DNA of 64,000 bases, taken from positions 1 to 64,000 of the forward strand of contig NZ_JAODUA010000007.1 in the NCBI RefSeq assembly GCF_025399895.1. Direction: 5' to 3'. A program made the translations under genes and the position numbers. This document shows, one piece after another, positions 16,172-24,441 of the stretch (positions are counted from its first letter, which is position 1; every line of letters starts with the position of its first letter). The notes under the pieces were generated by a model that saw nothing but the letters and a program-made list of their open reading frames with translations, was not told the DNA's origin and ran no database searches. This DNA is from Streptomyces sp. ASQP_92. GTDB lineage: Bacteria; Actinomycetota; Actinomycetes; Streptomycetales; Streptomycetaceae.

Positions 16172-17770
16172 ATGAGAGCTGTAGCGCTGTACGGAACCCT
16201 CGGTTCCCTCGTCCTTTCCGCCCTCGTCGCCGCTCCCGCGGGCAGCGCCGACCCGCTCACCGTCGAGGCCCGGGGCGCGGCGGCGGCCGCCCGGCACGCG
16301 GCCGCCACCCCGATCGCCTTCGGCCGCTGCCCCGAGGTGGAGGCGCTGCCCCCCTCCGTCCAGTGCGGCACCGTCGAGGTCCCGCTCGACTACAGCCATC
16401 CGACGGGCCGTCAGATCGCGCTGACCGTCAGCCGGGTCAAGGCCACGGGCAAGCCCGCCCAGCGCCAGGGCGCCCTCGTCTTCAACCCGGGCGGACCCGG
16501 CGCCTCCAGCATGTACTTCCCGATGGTGGCCGGCCTCCCCACGTGGAAGCGGCTCGCGGGCGCGTACGACCTCGTCGGCTACTCCCCGCGCGGAGTGGCC
16601 CGTTCGGCCCCGCTGTCCTGCCAGGACCCGGCGGACTTCGCCAAGGCCCCCACCGACGCGCCGAGGCACCCCTCCGAGCCGTACAAGATGGAGCGCATCG
16701 CGCAGGCCCAGGCGTACGCCGCGGGCTGTGAGCGCAACGCGGGCCAGGCGCTGCGCTTCTACACGACCCTCAACAACACCCGCGATCTGGACGTGCTGCG
16801 GGCCGCGCTCGGCGAGAAGAAGCTGACCTTCATGGGCTCCTCGTACGGCACCTACTTCGGGGCCGTGTACGCGACGCTGTTCCCCTCCCACGTCCGCCGG
16901 ATGGTCTTCGACTCGGCGGTCGACCCGGACCCCGACCAGATCTGGTACCGCAACAACCTCGCCCAGTCCCGCGCGTTCGAGGGCCGCTGGGAGGACTTCC
17001 GCACCTGGGTCGCCAAGCACGACGCGGTCTACCACCTGGGCAGCACGGCCCAAGAGGTCCTGGAGAGCTACGAGAGGGTGCGGGCCGCCCTGACCCGGCG
17101 GCCGGCCGGCGGCACCGTCGGGCCCGCGCAGTTGCAGGCCGCGTTCCTCAAGGCCGGGTATTACGACGACTACTGGTCGAGCCGGGCGAGCGCCCTGTCG
17201 GAGTACCTCAAGGGCAATGAGCGTCCGCTGGTCCAACAGGCCGCCCCCAGGCCGGAGTCGGCGAGCGACGACGAGAACGGGAACGCGGTCTACACGGCCG
17301 TCGAGTGCAACGACGCCCCCTGGCCGACGGACTTCGCCACCTGGGACCGCGACAACAGCGAACTGGCGCGGACCGCGCCGTTCGAGACGTGGGACAACGT
17401 GTGGATGAACCTGCCGTGCGCCTACTGGCCGGCCCCGCGGCAGAAGCCGGTGGACGTCGGCGTGCGGCCGGGGGCGCTGCCGCCCACGCTGATCCTGGCA
17501 GCGGAGCGGGACGCGGCGACGCCGTACCCGGGCGCTCTGGAACTCCAGCGGCGGCTGCCCGGCTCCGCGCTGATCACGGAGAAGGACGCGGGCACGCACG
17601 GCATCGCGGGCGGCGCCAACGCGTGTGTGAACGGCTATGTGGAGGACTACCTGCTCAACGGCCGGACGCCGGTGCGGCGCGCTGCGTGCGCGCCGCACCG
17701 GGAGCCGAACCCGGTGTCGCTGGACGAGCGGACGGCCCACAGGCCGGGGCGTACGGTGCCCGCTCTCTGA
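16172..17770 (+). CDS. Secreted alpha/beta-hydrolase, TAP-like tripeptidyl aminopeptidase
   Basis: The 532-residue exported hydrolase resembles Streptomyces tripeptidyl aminopeptidases. A signal peptide (ALYGTLGSLVLSALVAAPAGSA) is followed by QCGTVEVPLDYSHP, oxyanion-region FNPGGPGASS, nucleophile FMGSSYGTYFG near residue 226, and a C-terminal TAP-like domain with ILAAERDAATPYPG and the catalytic histidine in GTHGI near residue 480. It likely cleaves peptides from the N-terminus outside the cell. GAAAGGGA precedes the ATG; GTACT/AGTAC arms at 16131-16145 lie in the promoter region. It converges on hemQ through a strong terminator. Confidence 0.88.
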   Translation: MRAVALYGTLGSLVLSALVAAPAGSADPLTVEARGAAAAARHAAATPIAFGRCPEVEALPPSVQCGTVEVPLDYSHPTGRQIALTVSRVKATGKPAQRQGALVFNPGGPGASSMYFPMVAGLPTWKRLAGAYDLVGYSPRGVARSAPLSCQDPADFAKAPTDAPRHPSEPYKMERIAQAQAYAAGCERNAGQALRFYTTLNNTRDLDVLRAALGEKKLTFMGSSYGTYFGAVYATLFPSHVRRMVFDSAVDPDPDQIWYRNNLAQSRAFEGRWEDFRTWVAKHDAVYHLGSTAQEVLESYERVRAALTRRPAGGTVGPAQLQAAFLKAGYYDDYWSSRASALSEYLKGNERPLVQQAAPRPESASDDENGNAVYTAVECNDAPWPTDFATWDRDNSELARTAPFETWDNVWMNLPCAYWPAPRQKPVDVGVRPGALPPTLILAAERDAATPYPGALELQRRLPGSALITEKDAGTHGIAGGANACVNGYVEDYLLNGRTPVRRAACAPHREPNPVSLDERTAHRPGRTVPAL

Positions 17771-17784
17771 TCTTCCGGGTCAGG

Positions 17785-17821
17785 GGTGACCGGCCCGCTC
17801 GCGTGGCGCGGGCCGGTCACC
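17785..17821. terminator. Bidirectional terminator between TAP-like peptidase and hemQ
   Basis: Perfect 14-base arms GGTGACCGGCCCGC (17785-17798) and GCGGGCCGGTCACC (17808-17821) enclose a nine-base loop between convergent genes. Confidence 0.85.
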
Positions 17822-17839
17822 TGGTCTTGCTCGGCCGGT

Positions 17840-17875
17840 GAGGCCGGTGAAGGCGGTGAGGCCGGTGAAGGCGGA
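17840..17875. repeat. Two tandem 18-base repeats after the hemQ stop
   Basis: GAGGCCGGTGAAGGCGGT is followed directly by the same 18 bases with one change at the last position. It is noncoding, between the terminator and the end of hemQ; likely a slippage repeat. Confidence 0.7.
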
Positions 17876-17880
17876 GGCCG

Positions 17881-18597
17881 TCAGGCGAGTCCGGCGACGA
17901 GATCCGCGACGGACTTCCGCCGGCCGGTGTAGAACGGCACCTCTTCGCGCACATGCATCCGGGCCTCGGAGGCGCGCAGATGGCGCATCAGGTCGACGAT
18001 GCGGTGCAGTTCGTCGGCCTCGAAGGCGAGCAGCCACTCGTAGTCGCCGAGCGAGAACGAGGCGACCGTGTTGGCCCGCACGTCGGGGTAGCCGCGGGCC
18101 ATCTTGCCGTGGTCGGCGAGCATGCGGCGGCGGTCCTCGTCGGGCAGCAGGTACCAGTCGTAACTGCGCACGAACGGGTACACCGACACGTAGTCGCGCG
18201 GGTTCTCGTCGGCGAGGAACGCCGGGATGTGCGCCTTGTTGAACTCGGCGGGGCGGTGCAGCGCCATGTTCGACCACACCGGTTCGAGCGCGCGGCCCAG
18301 CTTGGTGCGGCGGAACAGGTTGTAGGCGCCCTGGAGCTCGTCGGAGGTCTCCGCGTGCCACCAGATCATGATGTCGGCGTCGGCGCGCAGACCCGACAGG
18401 TCGTAGGTGCCGCGGACGGTGACGTCCTTGGCGGCGAGCTGGTCGAACAGCTCCTGGACCTCGTCGGCGTAGCCGGCGCGGTCCTCGGGCAGAACGTCGC
18501 GCAGCTTGAAGACAGACCACAGGGTGTAGCGGATGACCTCGTTGAGGTCCTTCGCCTTCTTCCCCGCGTTGGGAATCTTTTCCGGAGCAGCACTCAT
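17881..18597 (-). CDS. hemQ: Coproheme decarboxylase (chlorite-dismutase family)
   Basis: HemQ oxidatively decarboxylates iron-coproporphyrin III to haem b, the last step of the Gram-positive coproporphyrin route. The 238-residue product shows VFKLRDV, WWHAETSDELQ, the catalytic tyrosine region VYPFVRSYDWYLLP, the proximal histidine in LADHGKMARGYPDV and TVASFSLGDYEWLLAFE, all typical of actinobacterial HemQ. ATG at 18597 lies four bases after the hemY stop, so the two are cotranscribed. The ribosome site (GGGACA) is weak and coupling to hemY translation is likely. Confidence 0.95.
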   Translation of the reverse strand: MSAAPEKIPNAGKKAKDLNEVIRYTLWSVFKLRDVLPEDRAGYADEVQELFDQLAAKDVTVRGTYDLSGLRADADIMIWWHAETSDELQGAYNLFRRTKLGRALEPVWSNMALHRPAEFNKAHIPAFLADENPRDYVSVYPFVRSYDWYLLPDEDRRRMLADHGKMARGYPDVRANTVASFSLGDYEWLLAFEADELHRIVDLMRHLRASEARMHVREEVPFYTGRRKSVADLVAGLA

Positions 18598-18601
18598 GTG
18601 G

Positions 18602-20032
18602 CTATTGTCCCGCGTCACTCTGGGTGTTCCGCGCCAGGGTCGACGTGGCGATGATCTCGTCGGCGGCGCGCCGTGCGCTCGCGACGCACGCGGGGATGCC
18701 CACGCCGTCGTACGCGGCGCCGCAGACCCGCAGTCCGGGCAGCTTGGCCACCTCGGCGCGGACGCGGGCGACCTTGGCGAGATGGCCCACGGGGTACTGC
18801 GGAAGTCCCCCGATCCAGCGGTTGACCCTGCTCGCGACGGGCTTCGCGGACAGCGCGACGGCCTCGCCGAGATCACCGAGCGAGACGTCCACGAGGTCGG
18901 CGTCGTCCCAGTCCAGATGGCGTTCCTCGCCGTAGCGCCCGATCGAGGTCCGCAGCACGAACAGGTCCGGGCCTCGCTCGTTGACCCAACTCCACTTGTG
19001 CGTGGAGAAGGTGGAGGCCTTGATGGTGCGCCCGTCCACCGGCGGCACCAGAAATCCCGAGCGCGTCTCCAGGCCGGCCAGATCGGCCCGCCGGAAGGCG
19101 AGCGTGACCAGGACCATCGAGGCGTACTCCACCTCGGACAGCTCGGCGGCCGCGACCGGCGACTCGGCGGCGAGCAGCGCGGAGGCCGACCAGGCGGGGG
19201 TGGACAGGATCACCCCGTCGGCGTCGATCAGTTCACTGTCGGTACGGATCCGCCAGCCGTCCGCGGTCCGGGTGAGGGCGAGTACCGGGGTCTCGGTGCG
19301 GATCTCGCCGCCCTGGGCGCGTACGGCGTCGGCGACCGCGAGGGGCAGGGTGCCGATGCCGCCGTCCAGGCCCGCGAAGACGGGGCCGCCCCGTTGCTTG
19401 GCCGCGGCGGCGGCCTGGATGTCCTGGACGCCGTCGAGGAGCGAGGGGTGGGTGCGGGCCGCCTCGAAGAGCTGGGGCACCGCGGCCCGCATCGAGATCC
19501 GGTAGGCGTCGCCCGCGTAGACCCCGCCCAGAAGCGGTTCCACCAGGCGGTCGACGACCTCGCGGCCCACCCGCTTGGCGACGAACTCGCCGACGCCGAT
19601 GTCCTCGCCGAGCTCGGTGGGGGGCAGTTCGCGGTCCTGGGCGACGCGGGCCAGGCCCTCGGCGGACAGGATGCCGTGGAGGGTGTCGGGCCGCGCGGGC
19701 ACGCCCATGACATGGCTCGTGGGCATGGGCCGCAGGGCGCCCCGCGTCCAGATGGCGGCGCCGGCCGCGGCGGGCGCCTGGATCCGGTCGCCGAGGCCGA
19801 CCGCGCGGGCCAGCTCCACCGCCTCGGGGCGGCGGGCCAGCATCGACTCGGCGCCGAGGTCGACGGGCGCCCCCTCGATCTCCCCGGCGAGCAGCTTGCC
19901 GCCGAGCACCGCACTGCCTTCGAGCACGGTCACCCGGGCGCCGGACGCGAGCAGCCGGTGAGCGGCGGCGAGGCCGGAGATGCCGCCTCCGACAACGACG
20001 ATGTGCGGGGCGCGGGCGGGGGCGTTGTCCAT
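18602..20032 (-). CDS. hemY: Coproporphyrinogen III oxidase, FAD-dependent (HemY/CgoX type)
   Basis: The 476-residue flavoprotein oxidises coproporphyrinogen III to coproporphyrin III with oxygen. The dinucleotide motif IVVVGGGISGLAAAHRL is at residue 11, LGGKLLAGEIEG follows, and the C-terminal FAD segment VCGAAYDGVGIPACVASARRAAD is given in part. It was formerly annotated as protoporphyrinogen oxidase hemG. In monoderms with HemQ the coproporphyrinogen activity is the established one. It is translationally close to hemQ, and its upstream region holds a 9-base inverted repeat (20097-20127). Confidence 0.94.
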   Translation of the reverse strand: MDNAPARAPHIVVVGGGISGLAAAHRLLASGARVTVLEGSAVLGGKLLAGEIEGAPVDLGAESMLARRPEAVELARAVGLGDRIQAPAAAGAAIWTRGALRPMPTSHVMGVPARPDTLHGILSAEGLARVAQDRELPPTELGEDIGVGEFVAKRVGREVVDRLVEPLLGGVYAGDAYRISMRAAVPQLFEAARTHPSLLDGVQDIQAAAAAKQRGGPVFAGLDGGIGTLPLAVADAVRAQGGEIRTETPVLALTRTADGWRIRTDSELIDADGVILSTPAWSASALLAAESPVAAAELSEVEYASMVLVTLAFRRADLAGLETRSGFLVPPVDGRTIKASTFSTHKWSWVNERGPDLFVLRTSIGRYGEERHLDWDDADLVDVSLGDLGEAVALSAKPVASRVNRWIGGLPQYPVGHLAKVARVRAEVAKLPGLRVCGAAYDGVGIPACVASARRAADEIIATSTLARNTQSDAGQ

Positions 20033-20096
20033 GGCTCCACTGTCTCAGACCGGCGCCGACCACCGGAAACGCGCCCCGACACGGCACCAGCGGCAC

Positions 20097-20127
20097 CTCA
20101 ACTCGGCTTTCCTATAAGCGAGTTGAG
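20097..20127. promoter_or_regulatory. Candidate operator between hemY and the flavoprotein gene
   Basis: Perfect 9-base arms CTCAACTCG (20097-20105) and CGAGTTGAG (20119-20127) flank 13 bases containing TATAAG. It lies 65 bases from the hemY start and 113 from the divergent gene. The A/T-containing centre could be a -10 region, so a repressor binding here would block transcription. No regulator is identified. Confidence 0.5.
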
Positions 20128-20239
20128 AGGGGGGAGCAGCCAACACCCGGGCCGCCTCCGGACGCCCGGGGAACACCGCGGGCCGGCCCTCCGTATCGTG
20201 ATCGTCGAAGGCGGACCCTCAGGAGCGGAGGCAACACCC

Positions 20240-21616
20240 ATGGCGGCGGAGCGACTGGTGGTCATCGGCGGTGACGCGGCGGGCATGTCCGCGGCATCGC
20301 AGGCACGCAGGCTGAAAAGTGCCGAGGAGCTGGAGATCGTCGCCTTCGAGCGGTCGGGCTTCACCTCGTACTCCGCGTGCGGCATCCCGTACTGGGTGGC
20401 CGGCGACGTGCCGAGCCACGAGGACCTGATCGCGCGCGGCCCCGAGGAGCACCGGGCCCGCGGGATCGATCTGCGGATGCGCACCGAGGTGACGGAGCTG
20501 GACGTGGCGGGCCGGCGGGTGCGCTCGCGCGATCTCGCCTCGGGCGGCGAGGAGTGGACCTCCTACGACAAGCTCGTCATCGCGACCGGGGCGTGCCCCG
20601 TGCGGCCCGCGCTGCCGGGGATCGACGCCCCCGGAGTGCACGGGGTGCACACCATCGACGACGGGCGGGCCCTGCTTGAGAGCCTGGAGTCGGCCGGTGA
20701 GCGGCGCGCGGTGGTGGTGGGCGGCGGCTACATCGGCATCGAGATGGCCGAGGCGATGCTCGCCCGCGGCTTCGAGGTGACGCTGCTGACCCGGGGCGCC
20801 GAGCCGATGCACTCGCTCGACCCCGACATGGGCCACCGCCTCACCGAGGCGATGGAGCGCTCCGGGATCAAGGTCGTCACGGACGCCGAGGTCACCAAGG
20901 TGCTCACCCATGAGTCGGGCCGGGTGCGCGCGGTGGCGACCGACCGGGCCGAGTACCCGGCGGACGTGGCGGTGCTCGGCCTCGGTGTCACCCCCCGTAC
21001 GGAGCTGGCCCGCGCAGCCGGGCTGCCGCTCGGCGACTCGGGCGCGCTGCTCACCGATGCCTCGATGCGGGTGCGCGGGCACGAGAACATCTGGGCGGGC
21101 GGCGACTGCATCGAGGTGCTGGACCTGGTGTCGGGCCGGCACCGCCACATCGCGCTCGGCACCCATGCCAACAAGCACGGCCAGATCATCGGCTCCAACG
21201 TGGGCGGCGGCTACGGCACGTTCCCGGGCGTCGTCGGCACGGCCGTCACCAAGGTCTGCGACACGGAGGTGGCCCGCACCGGTCTGTCGGAGCGGGAGGC
21301 CCGCGAGGAGGGCCTCCAGTACGTCACGGCGACCATCGAGTCCACCACCGTCGCCGGGTACTACCCGGGCGCGGCCCCGATGACGGTGAAGATGCTGGCC
21401 GAGCGGCGGACGGGGCGGCTGCTCGGCGTGCAGATCGTGGGCGGCGCGGGCGCGGCCAAGCGGATCGACATCGCGGCGGTGGCCCTGACCGCCCGTATGA
21501 CGGTGGATCAGCTCACCGGCCTGGACCTGGCCTACGCCCCGCCGTTCTCGTCGGTGTGGGACCCGGTCCTGGTGGCGGCGCGCAAGGCGGTGTCGAAGCT
21601 GCGCGCCGCCGGCTAG
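20240..21616 (+). CDS. CoA-disulfide reductase-like FAD/NAD(P) oxidoreductase
   Basis: The 458-residue flavoprotein has an N-terminal FAD loop VVIGGDAAGMSAAS, the single active-site cysteine in SYSACGIPYW near residue 43 (the CoADR/NADH-oxidase pattern), a second NAD(P) loop VVVGGGYIGIEMAE near residue 160, GGDCIEV, and a C-terminal dimerisation domain. It likely reduces CoA disulfide, related persulfides or oxygen. Streptomyces uses mycothiol, so a low-molecular-weight disulfide is plausible but unproven. GAGCGGAGG precedes the ATG. Divergent from hemY, convergent with hemE (stop codons nearly adjacent). Confidence 0.88.
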   Translation: MAAERLVVIGGDAAGMSAASQARRLKSAEELEIVAFERSGFTSYSACGIPYWVAGDVPSHEDLIARGPEEHRARGIDLRMRTEVTELDVAGRRVRSRDLASGGEEWTSYDKLVIATGACPVRPALPGIDAPGVHGVHTIDDGRALLESLESAGERRAVVVGGGYIGIEMAEAMLARGFEVTLLTRGAEPMHSLDPDMGHRLTEAMERSGIKVVTDAEVTKVLTHESGRVRAVATDRAEYPADVAVLGLGVTPRTELARAAGLPLGDSGALLTDASMRVRGHENIWAGGDCIEVLDLVSGRHRHIALGTHANKHGQIIGSNVGGGYGTFPGVVGTAVTKVCDTEVARTGLSEREAREEGLQYVTATIESTTVAGYYPGAAPMTVKMLAERRTGRLLGVQIVGGAGAAKRIDIAAVALTARMTVDQLTGLDLAYAPPFSSVWDPVLVAARKAVSKLRAAG

Positions 21617-21619
21617 CCG

Positions 21620-22687
21620 CTACTTGGCGGTCTGCTCGTGGACGTACGCGACGAGGCGGGTCAGCGCGTCCGGGTCCATCGAGGGCAGCACCCCGTGGCC
21701 GAGGTTGAAGATGTGGCCCTCCAGGCCCGCGGCCGCGTCCAGGACCTCGCGGGTCTTGGCCTCGACGGCCGCGGTCGGGGCGAACAGGACCGCCGGGTCG
21801 AGGTTGCCCTGGAGCGCCTTGCCGGGGCCGACCCGGCGGGCCGCCTCGTCCAGCGGAACGCGCCAGTCGACGCCGACGACGTCCGCGCCCGCCTCGCCCA
21901 TGAGGCCGAGCAGCTCGCCGGTGCCGACGCCGAAGTGGATGCGGGGCACGCCGTAGGAGGCGACGGCGTCGAAGACCTTCGCCGAGGCGGGCAGGATCGA
22001 GCGGCGGTAGTCGGCCGGGGCGAGCGCGCCCACCCAGGAGTCGAAGAGCTGCACCGCGGAGGCGCCCGCCTCGATCTGCACCTTGAGGAAGGCGCCGGTG
22101 ATCTCCGCGAGGCGGTCCAGCAGGTCGGCCCACAGCTCCGGGTCGCCGTACATCATGGCCTTGGTGTTCTCGTGGTTGCGGGACGGGCCGCCCTCCACGA
22201 GGTAGCTGGCCAGCGTGAACGGGGCGCCCGCGAAGCCGATGAGCGGCGTGGAGCCGAGCTCGCCGGTCAGCATGCCGATCGCCTCGGTGACGTAGTGGAC
22301 GTCGTCCGGGGTGAGATCGCGCAGCCGGGCGAGGTCGGCCCGGGTGCGGATCGGGTCGGCGACGACCGGGCCGACACCGGGCTTGATGTCCAGGTCGATG
22401 CCGATGGCCTTGAGCGGGACCACGATGTCGCTGAAGTAGATGGCCGCGTCGACCTTGTGCCGGCGGACGGGCTGGAGCGTGATCTCGGTGACCAGGTCGG
22501 GCCGCATGCAGGACTCCAGCATGGGGATGCCCTCGCGCACCTTCAGGTACTCCGGCAGCGAGCGCCCGGCCTGGCGCATGAACCAGACCGGCGTGTGCGG
22601 GACGGCTTCCCGCCGGCACGCCCTGAGGAACGCGGAGTCGTGCGTCGTGCTGTTCGGCTGGCCCACAGGGCGGTCGTTGGCGCTCAC
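21620..22687 (-). CDS. hemE: Uroporphyrinogen decarboxylase
   Basis: HemE decarboxylates uroporphyrinogen III to coproporphyrinogen III, feeding HemY. The 355-residue barrel protein shows the diagnostic VWFMRQAGRSLPEY near residue 34, YFSDIVVPLKAIG, GFAGAPFTLASY and FNLGHGVLPS near the C-terminus. GTG at 22687 was chosen as the first start giving the conserved head; its ribosome site is weak (TTCTGGGC). It is divergent from the DUF3000 gene with a 90-base gap, and ends three bases from the flavoprotein stop. Confidence 0.95.
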   Translation of the reverse strand: MSANDRPVGQPNSTTHDSAFLRACRREAVPHTPVWFMRQAGRSLPEYLKVREGIPMLESCMRPDLVTEITLQPVRRHKVDAAIYFSDIVVPLKAIGIDLDIKPGVGPVVADPIRTRADLARLRDLTPDDVHYVTEAIGMLTGELGSTPLIGFAGAPFTLASYLVEGGPSRNHENTKAMMYGDPELWADLLDRLAEITGAFLKVQIEAGASAVQLFDSWVGALAPADYRRSILPASAKVFDAVASYGVPRIHFGVGTGELLGLMGEAGADVVGVDWRVPLDEAARRVGPGKALQGNLDPAVLFAPTAAVEAKTREVLDAAAGLEGHIFNLGHGVLPSMDPDALTRLVAYVHEQTAK

Positions 22688-22777
22688 GCCCAGAATCTTC
22701 GCATGTGCCACAAGCGGCTGCCCCGGGCCGGGTGTCCCTACCGGCGCCGGGCGCCCGTTCCGCCTAGTCTTCCCCGC

Positions 22778-23431
22778 ATGGCTGCCGCTCAGGGACGAAC
22801 TTCGGATGGCGCTGACGGCAGGGACGCCGGGGACGGAACCTCCGTTCCGATCCCCTTCCGTCAGGCCGTCGACGCACTGCGCACGGCGCGACCGCGCCCC
22901 GAGATCGAGCTGGACGAGACCCGACCGCCCCAGCGCCTCGCGCCGTACGCCTACGCCGTGGAGGCGGCGGTCGTGGAGGGCGAGGAGGACCTGGCCGACG
23001 GCCGGCTCGTCCTGCTGCACGACCCGGCCGGGCACGACGCCTGGAAGGGGACCTTCCGCCTGGTCACCCTGGTGCGGGCCGAGCTGGAGCCGGAGATGGC
23101 GGCCGACCCGTTGCTGCCCGAGGTGTGCTGGTCCTGGCTGACCGGCGCCCTGGAAGCCCGCGGTCTGGCGTACGGCGAGGCCGGCGGCACGGTCACCCGG
23201 GCCGGCTCGCACTATTTCGGCGGGCTCGCGGAACGCCTGCCGGCCACCCAGATCGAGATCCGGGCGTCCTGGACGCCGCGCGAAGGGCTGGGCGGAGTGC
23301 CGGACACGGCGGGTCATCTGGCGGCCTGGTGCGATCTGCTGTGCCAGATCGCGGGCCTGCCGCCGGCCTCCGGCCAGGCCGAGGGGGGCGGTGGCGTGGT
23401 CACCCTGCCTCAGCGCCGCGACCCCCGCTGA
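22778..23431 (+). CDS. DUF3000 domain-containing protein
   Basis: The 217-residue soluble protein belongs to the actinobacterial DUF3000 family of unknown function. Residues 28-195 form the conserved domain (PFRQAVDALRTARPRPEIEL, LPEVCWSWLTGALEARG, GGTVTRAGSHYFGGL). ATG at 22778 is chosen because the upstream frame overlaps hemE; no strong ribosome site is visible. I recall it beside hemE in other Streptomyces. A strong terminator follows it. Confidence 0.85.
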   Translation: MAAAQGRTSDGADGRDAGDGTSVPIPFRQAVDALRTARPRPEIELDETRPPQRLAPYAYAVEAAVVEGEEDLADGRLVLLHDPAGHDAWKGTFRLVTLVRAELEPEMAADPLLPEVCWSWLTGALEARGLAYGEAGGTVTRAGSHYFGGLAERLPATQIEIRASWTPREGLGGVPDTAGHLAAWCDLLCQIAGLPPASGQAEGGGGVVTLPQRRDPR

Positions 23432-23453
23432 GGACCGGCCCCACCTTTTCCCG

Positions 23454-23492
23454 CGCCCCGCGCCCGCCTTTCGGTGGGGCGCGGGGCGTTTT
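23454..23492 (+). terminator. Rho-independent terminator after DUF3000
   Basis: Perfect 12-base arms (23454-23465 and 23477-23488) with an 11-base loop are followed by TTTTCG. Confidence 0.9.
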
Positions 23493-23700
23493 CGCGGGCC
23501 CCCGCGCGGGTCCGTGCGCCCCGGCGGTCACTCGACGATCGAGCACCTGTCTGAATTGCCCTAAATGTTTCTCACCAAATCGTGATCATTCTCTAAAGGC
23601 CGAGGGGTTTGGTGCCGAAGAGGTTTGTGACCCTAACTGCACGGTTCGCCCCGGCTTCATCCCCGAGCCGGCTTCGTCCCGCACCTTTCCAGGAGGCCTG
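23493..23700. promoter_or_regulatory. whiI: whiI upstream region
   Basis: This 208-base region has a lower G/C stretch at about 23550-23640 with TCAC-N6-GTGA at 23572-23585, and the ribosome site CCAGGAGG just before the start. It should contain the developmental promoter of whiI. I could not assign a specific sigma-factor or BldD/WhiA site with confidence. Confidence 0.4.
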
Positions 23701-24363
23701 GTGTCCGTTCTTCTTGAGCAGCCCGCAAGCCTGGTCGCCTACCGCCCGAACAAGCCGACGGCCATGGTCGTCGTTGCCGACCCCCGAGTCCGCTCCACCG
23801 TCACCCGGCACCTGTGGGCGCTCGGAGTACGTGACGTCATCGAGGCGTCGTCCATCGCGGAGGCCCGTCCCCGCGTCGGCAACCCGCGCGACATCTGCGT
23901 TGCCGACGTCCACCTGCCCGACGGTTCCGGGCTGACCCTGCTGTCCGAGACCCGAGCCGCGGGCTGGCCCAACGGCCTGGCCCTGTCCGCCGCCGACGAC
24001 ATCGGTGCCGTGCGCAACGCCCTCGCGGGCGGCGTGAAGGGCTATGTCGTCACCGGTACCCGCACCAACGTCGGCCACCCCGGCCGCCCCGGCGCCGCCC
24101 CCATCGGCGCCGCGGCCGCCCGTATGCACCGCCGCCCCCCGGGTGCCCCGAGCCACCCGGGCGGCTACCGCGAGCTCTCCGGCCGTGAGGTCGAGGTGCT
24201 CCGGCTCGTCGCGGAGGGCCAGTCCAACAAGGCGATCGGCGTCTCGATGGGCCTGTCCGCTCTGACCGTCAAGTCCCACCTCGCCCGGATCGCACGCAAG
24301 CTCGGCACGGGTGACCGCGCCGGGATGGTGGCCGTGGCCCTGCGGACCGGAATCATTCACTGA
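23701..24363 (+). CDS. whiI: Sporulation response regulator WhiI (LuxR-type HTH)
   Basis: The 220-residue protein matches my recollection of S. coelicolor WhiI (SCO6029), an orphan regulator needed for sporulation septation. The N-terminal receiver domain (AMVVVADPRVRSTVTRHL to KGYVVTGTRTN) has DVHLPDGSG at the usual phosphorylation site. The acidic pocket near residue 27 is atypical (VVADP rather than paired acids), consistent with phosphorylation-independent action. An alanine/proline/arginine-rich linker leads to the DNA-binding domain (LSGREVEVLRLVAEGQSNKA, LTVKSHLARIARKLG). The GTG start has CCAGGAGG. No sensor kinase is adjacent. Confidence 0.9.
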   Translation: MSVLLEQPASLVAYRPNKPTAMVVVADPRVRSTVTRHLWALGVRDVIEASSIAEARPRVGNPRDICVADVHLPDGSGLTLLSETRAAGWPNGLALSAADDIGAVRNALAGGVKGYVVTGTRTNVGHPGRPGAAPIGAAAARMHRRPPGAPSHPGGYRELSGREVEVLRLVAEGQSNKAIGVSMGLSALTVKSHLARIARKLGTGDRAGMVAVALRTGIIH

Positions 24364-24381
24364 CCGGTTTACGACCCTCAC

Positions 24382-24415
24382 GCGCCCGTCGACGGAACGT
24401 TCCGTCGACGGGCGC
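24382..24415. promoter_or_regulatory. 34-base perfect palindrome after whiI
   Basis: Bases 24382-24398 are the exact reverse complement of 24399-24415, with AACGTT at the centre and a GTCGAC site in each arm. A small CCGTG/CACGG hairpin abuts it (24415-24428). It is 19 bases past the whiI stop and 27 before the RNase D start, with no T-tract. It may be a terminator cruciform or a protein-binding site. Confidence 0.7.
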
Positions 24416-24441
24416 CGTGCATACACGGATACCCTTGACAG

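Noticed and set aside
23572..23585. BldD box upstream of whiI
   Set aside because: TCAC-N6-GTGA has the wrong spacer length for the recalled BldD consensus, so it was not called.
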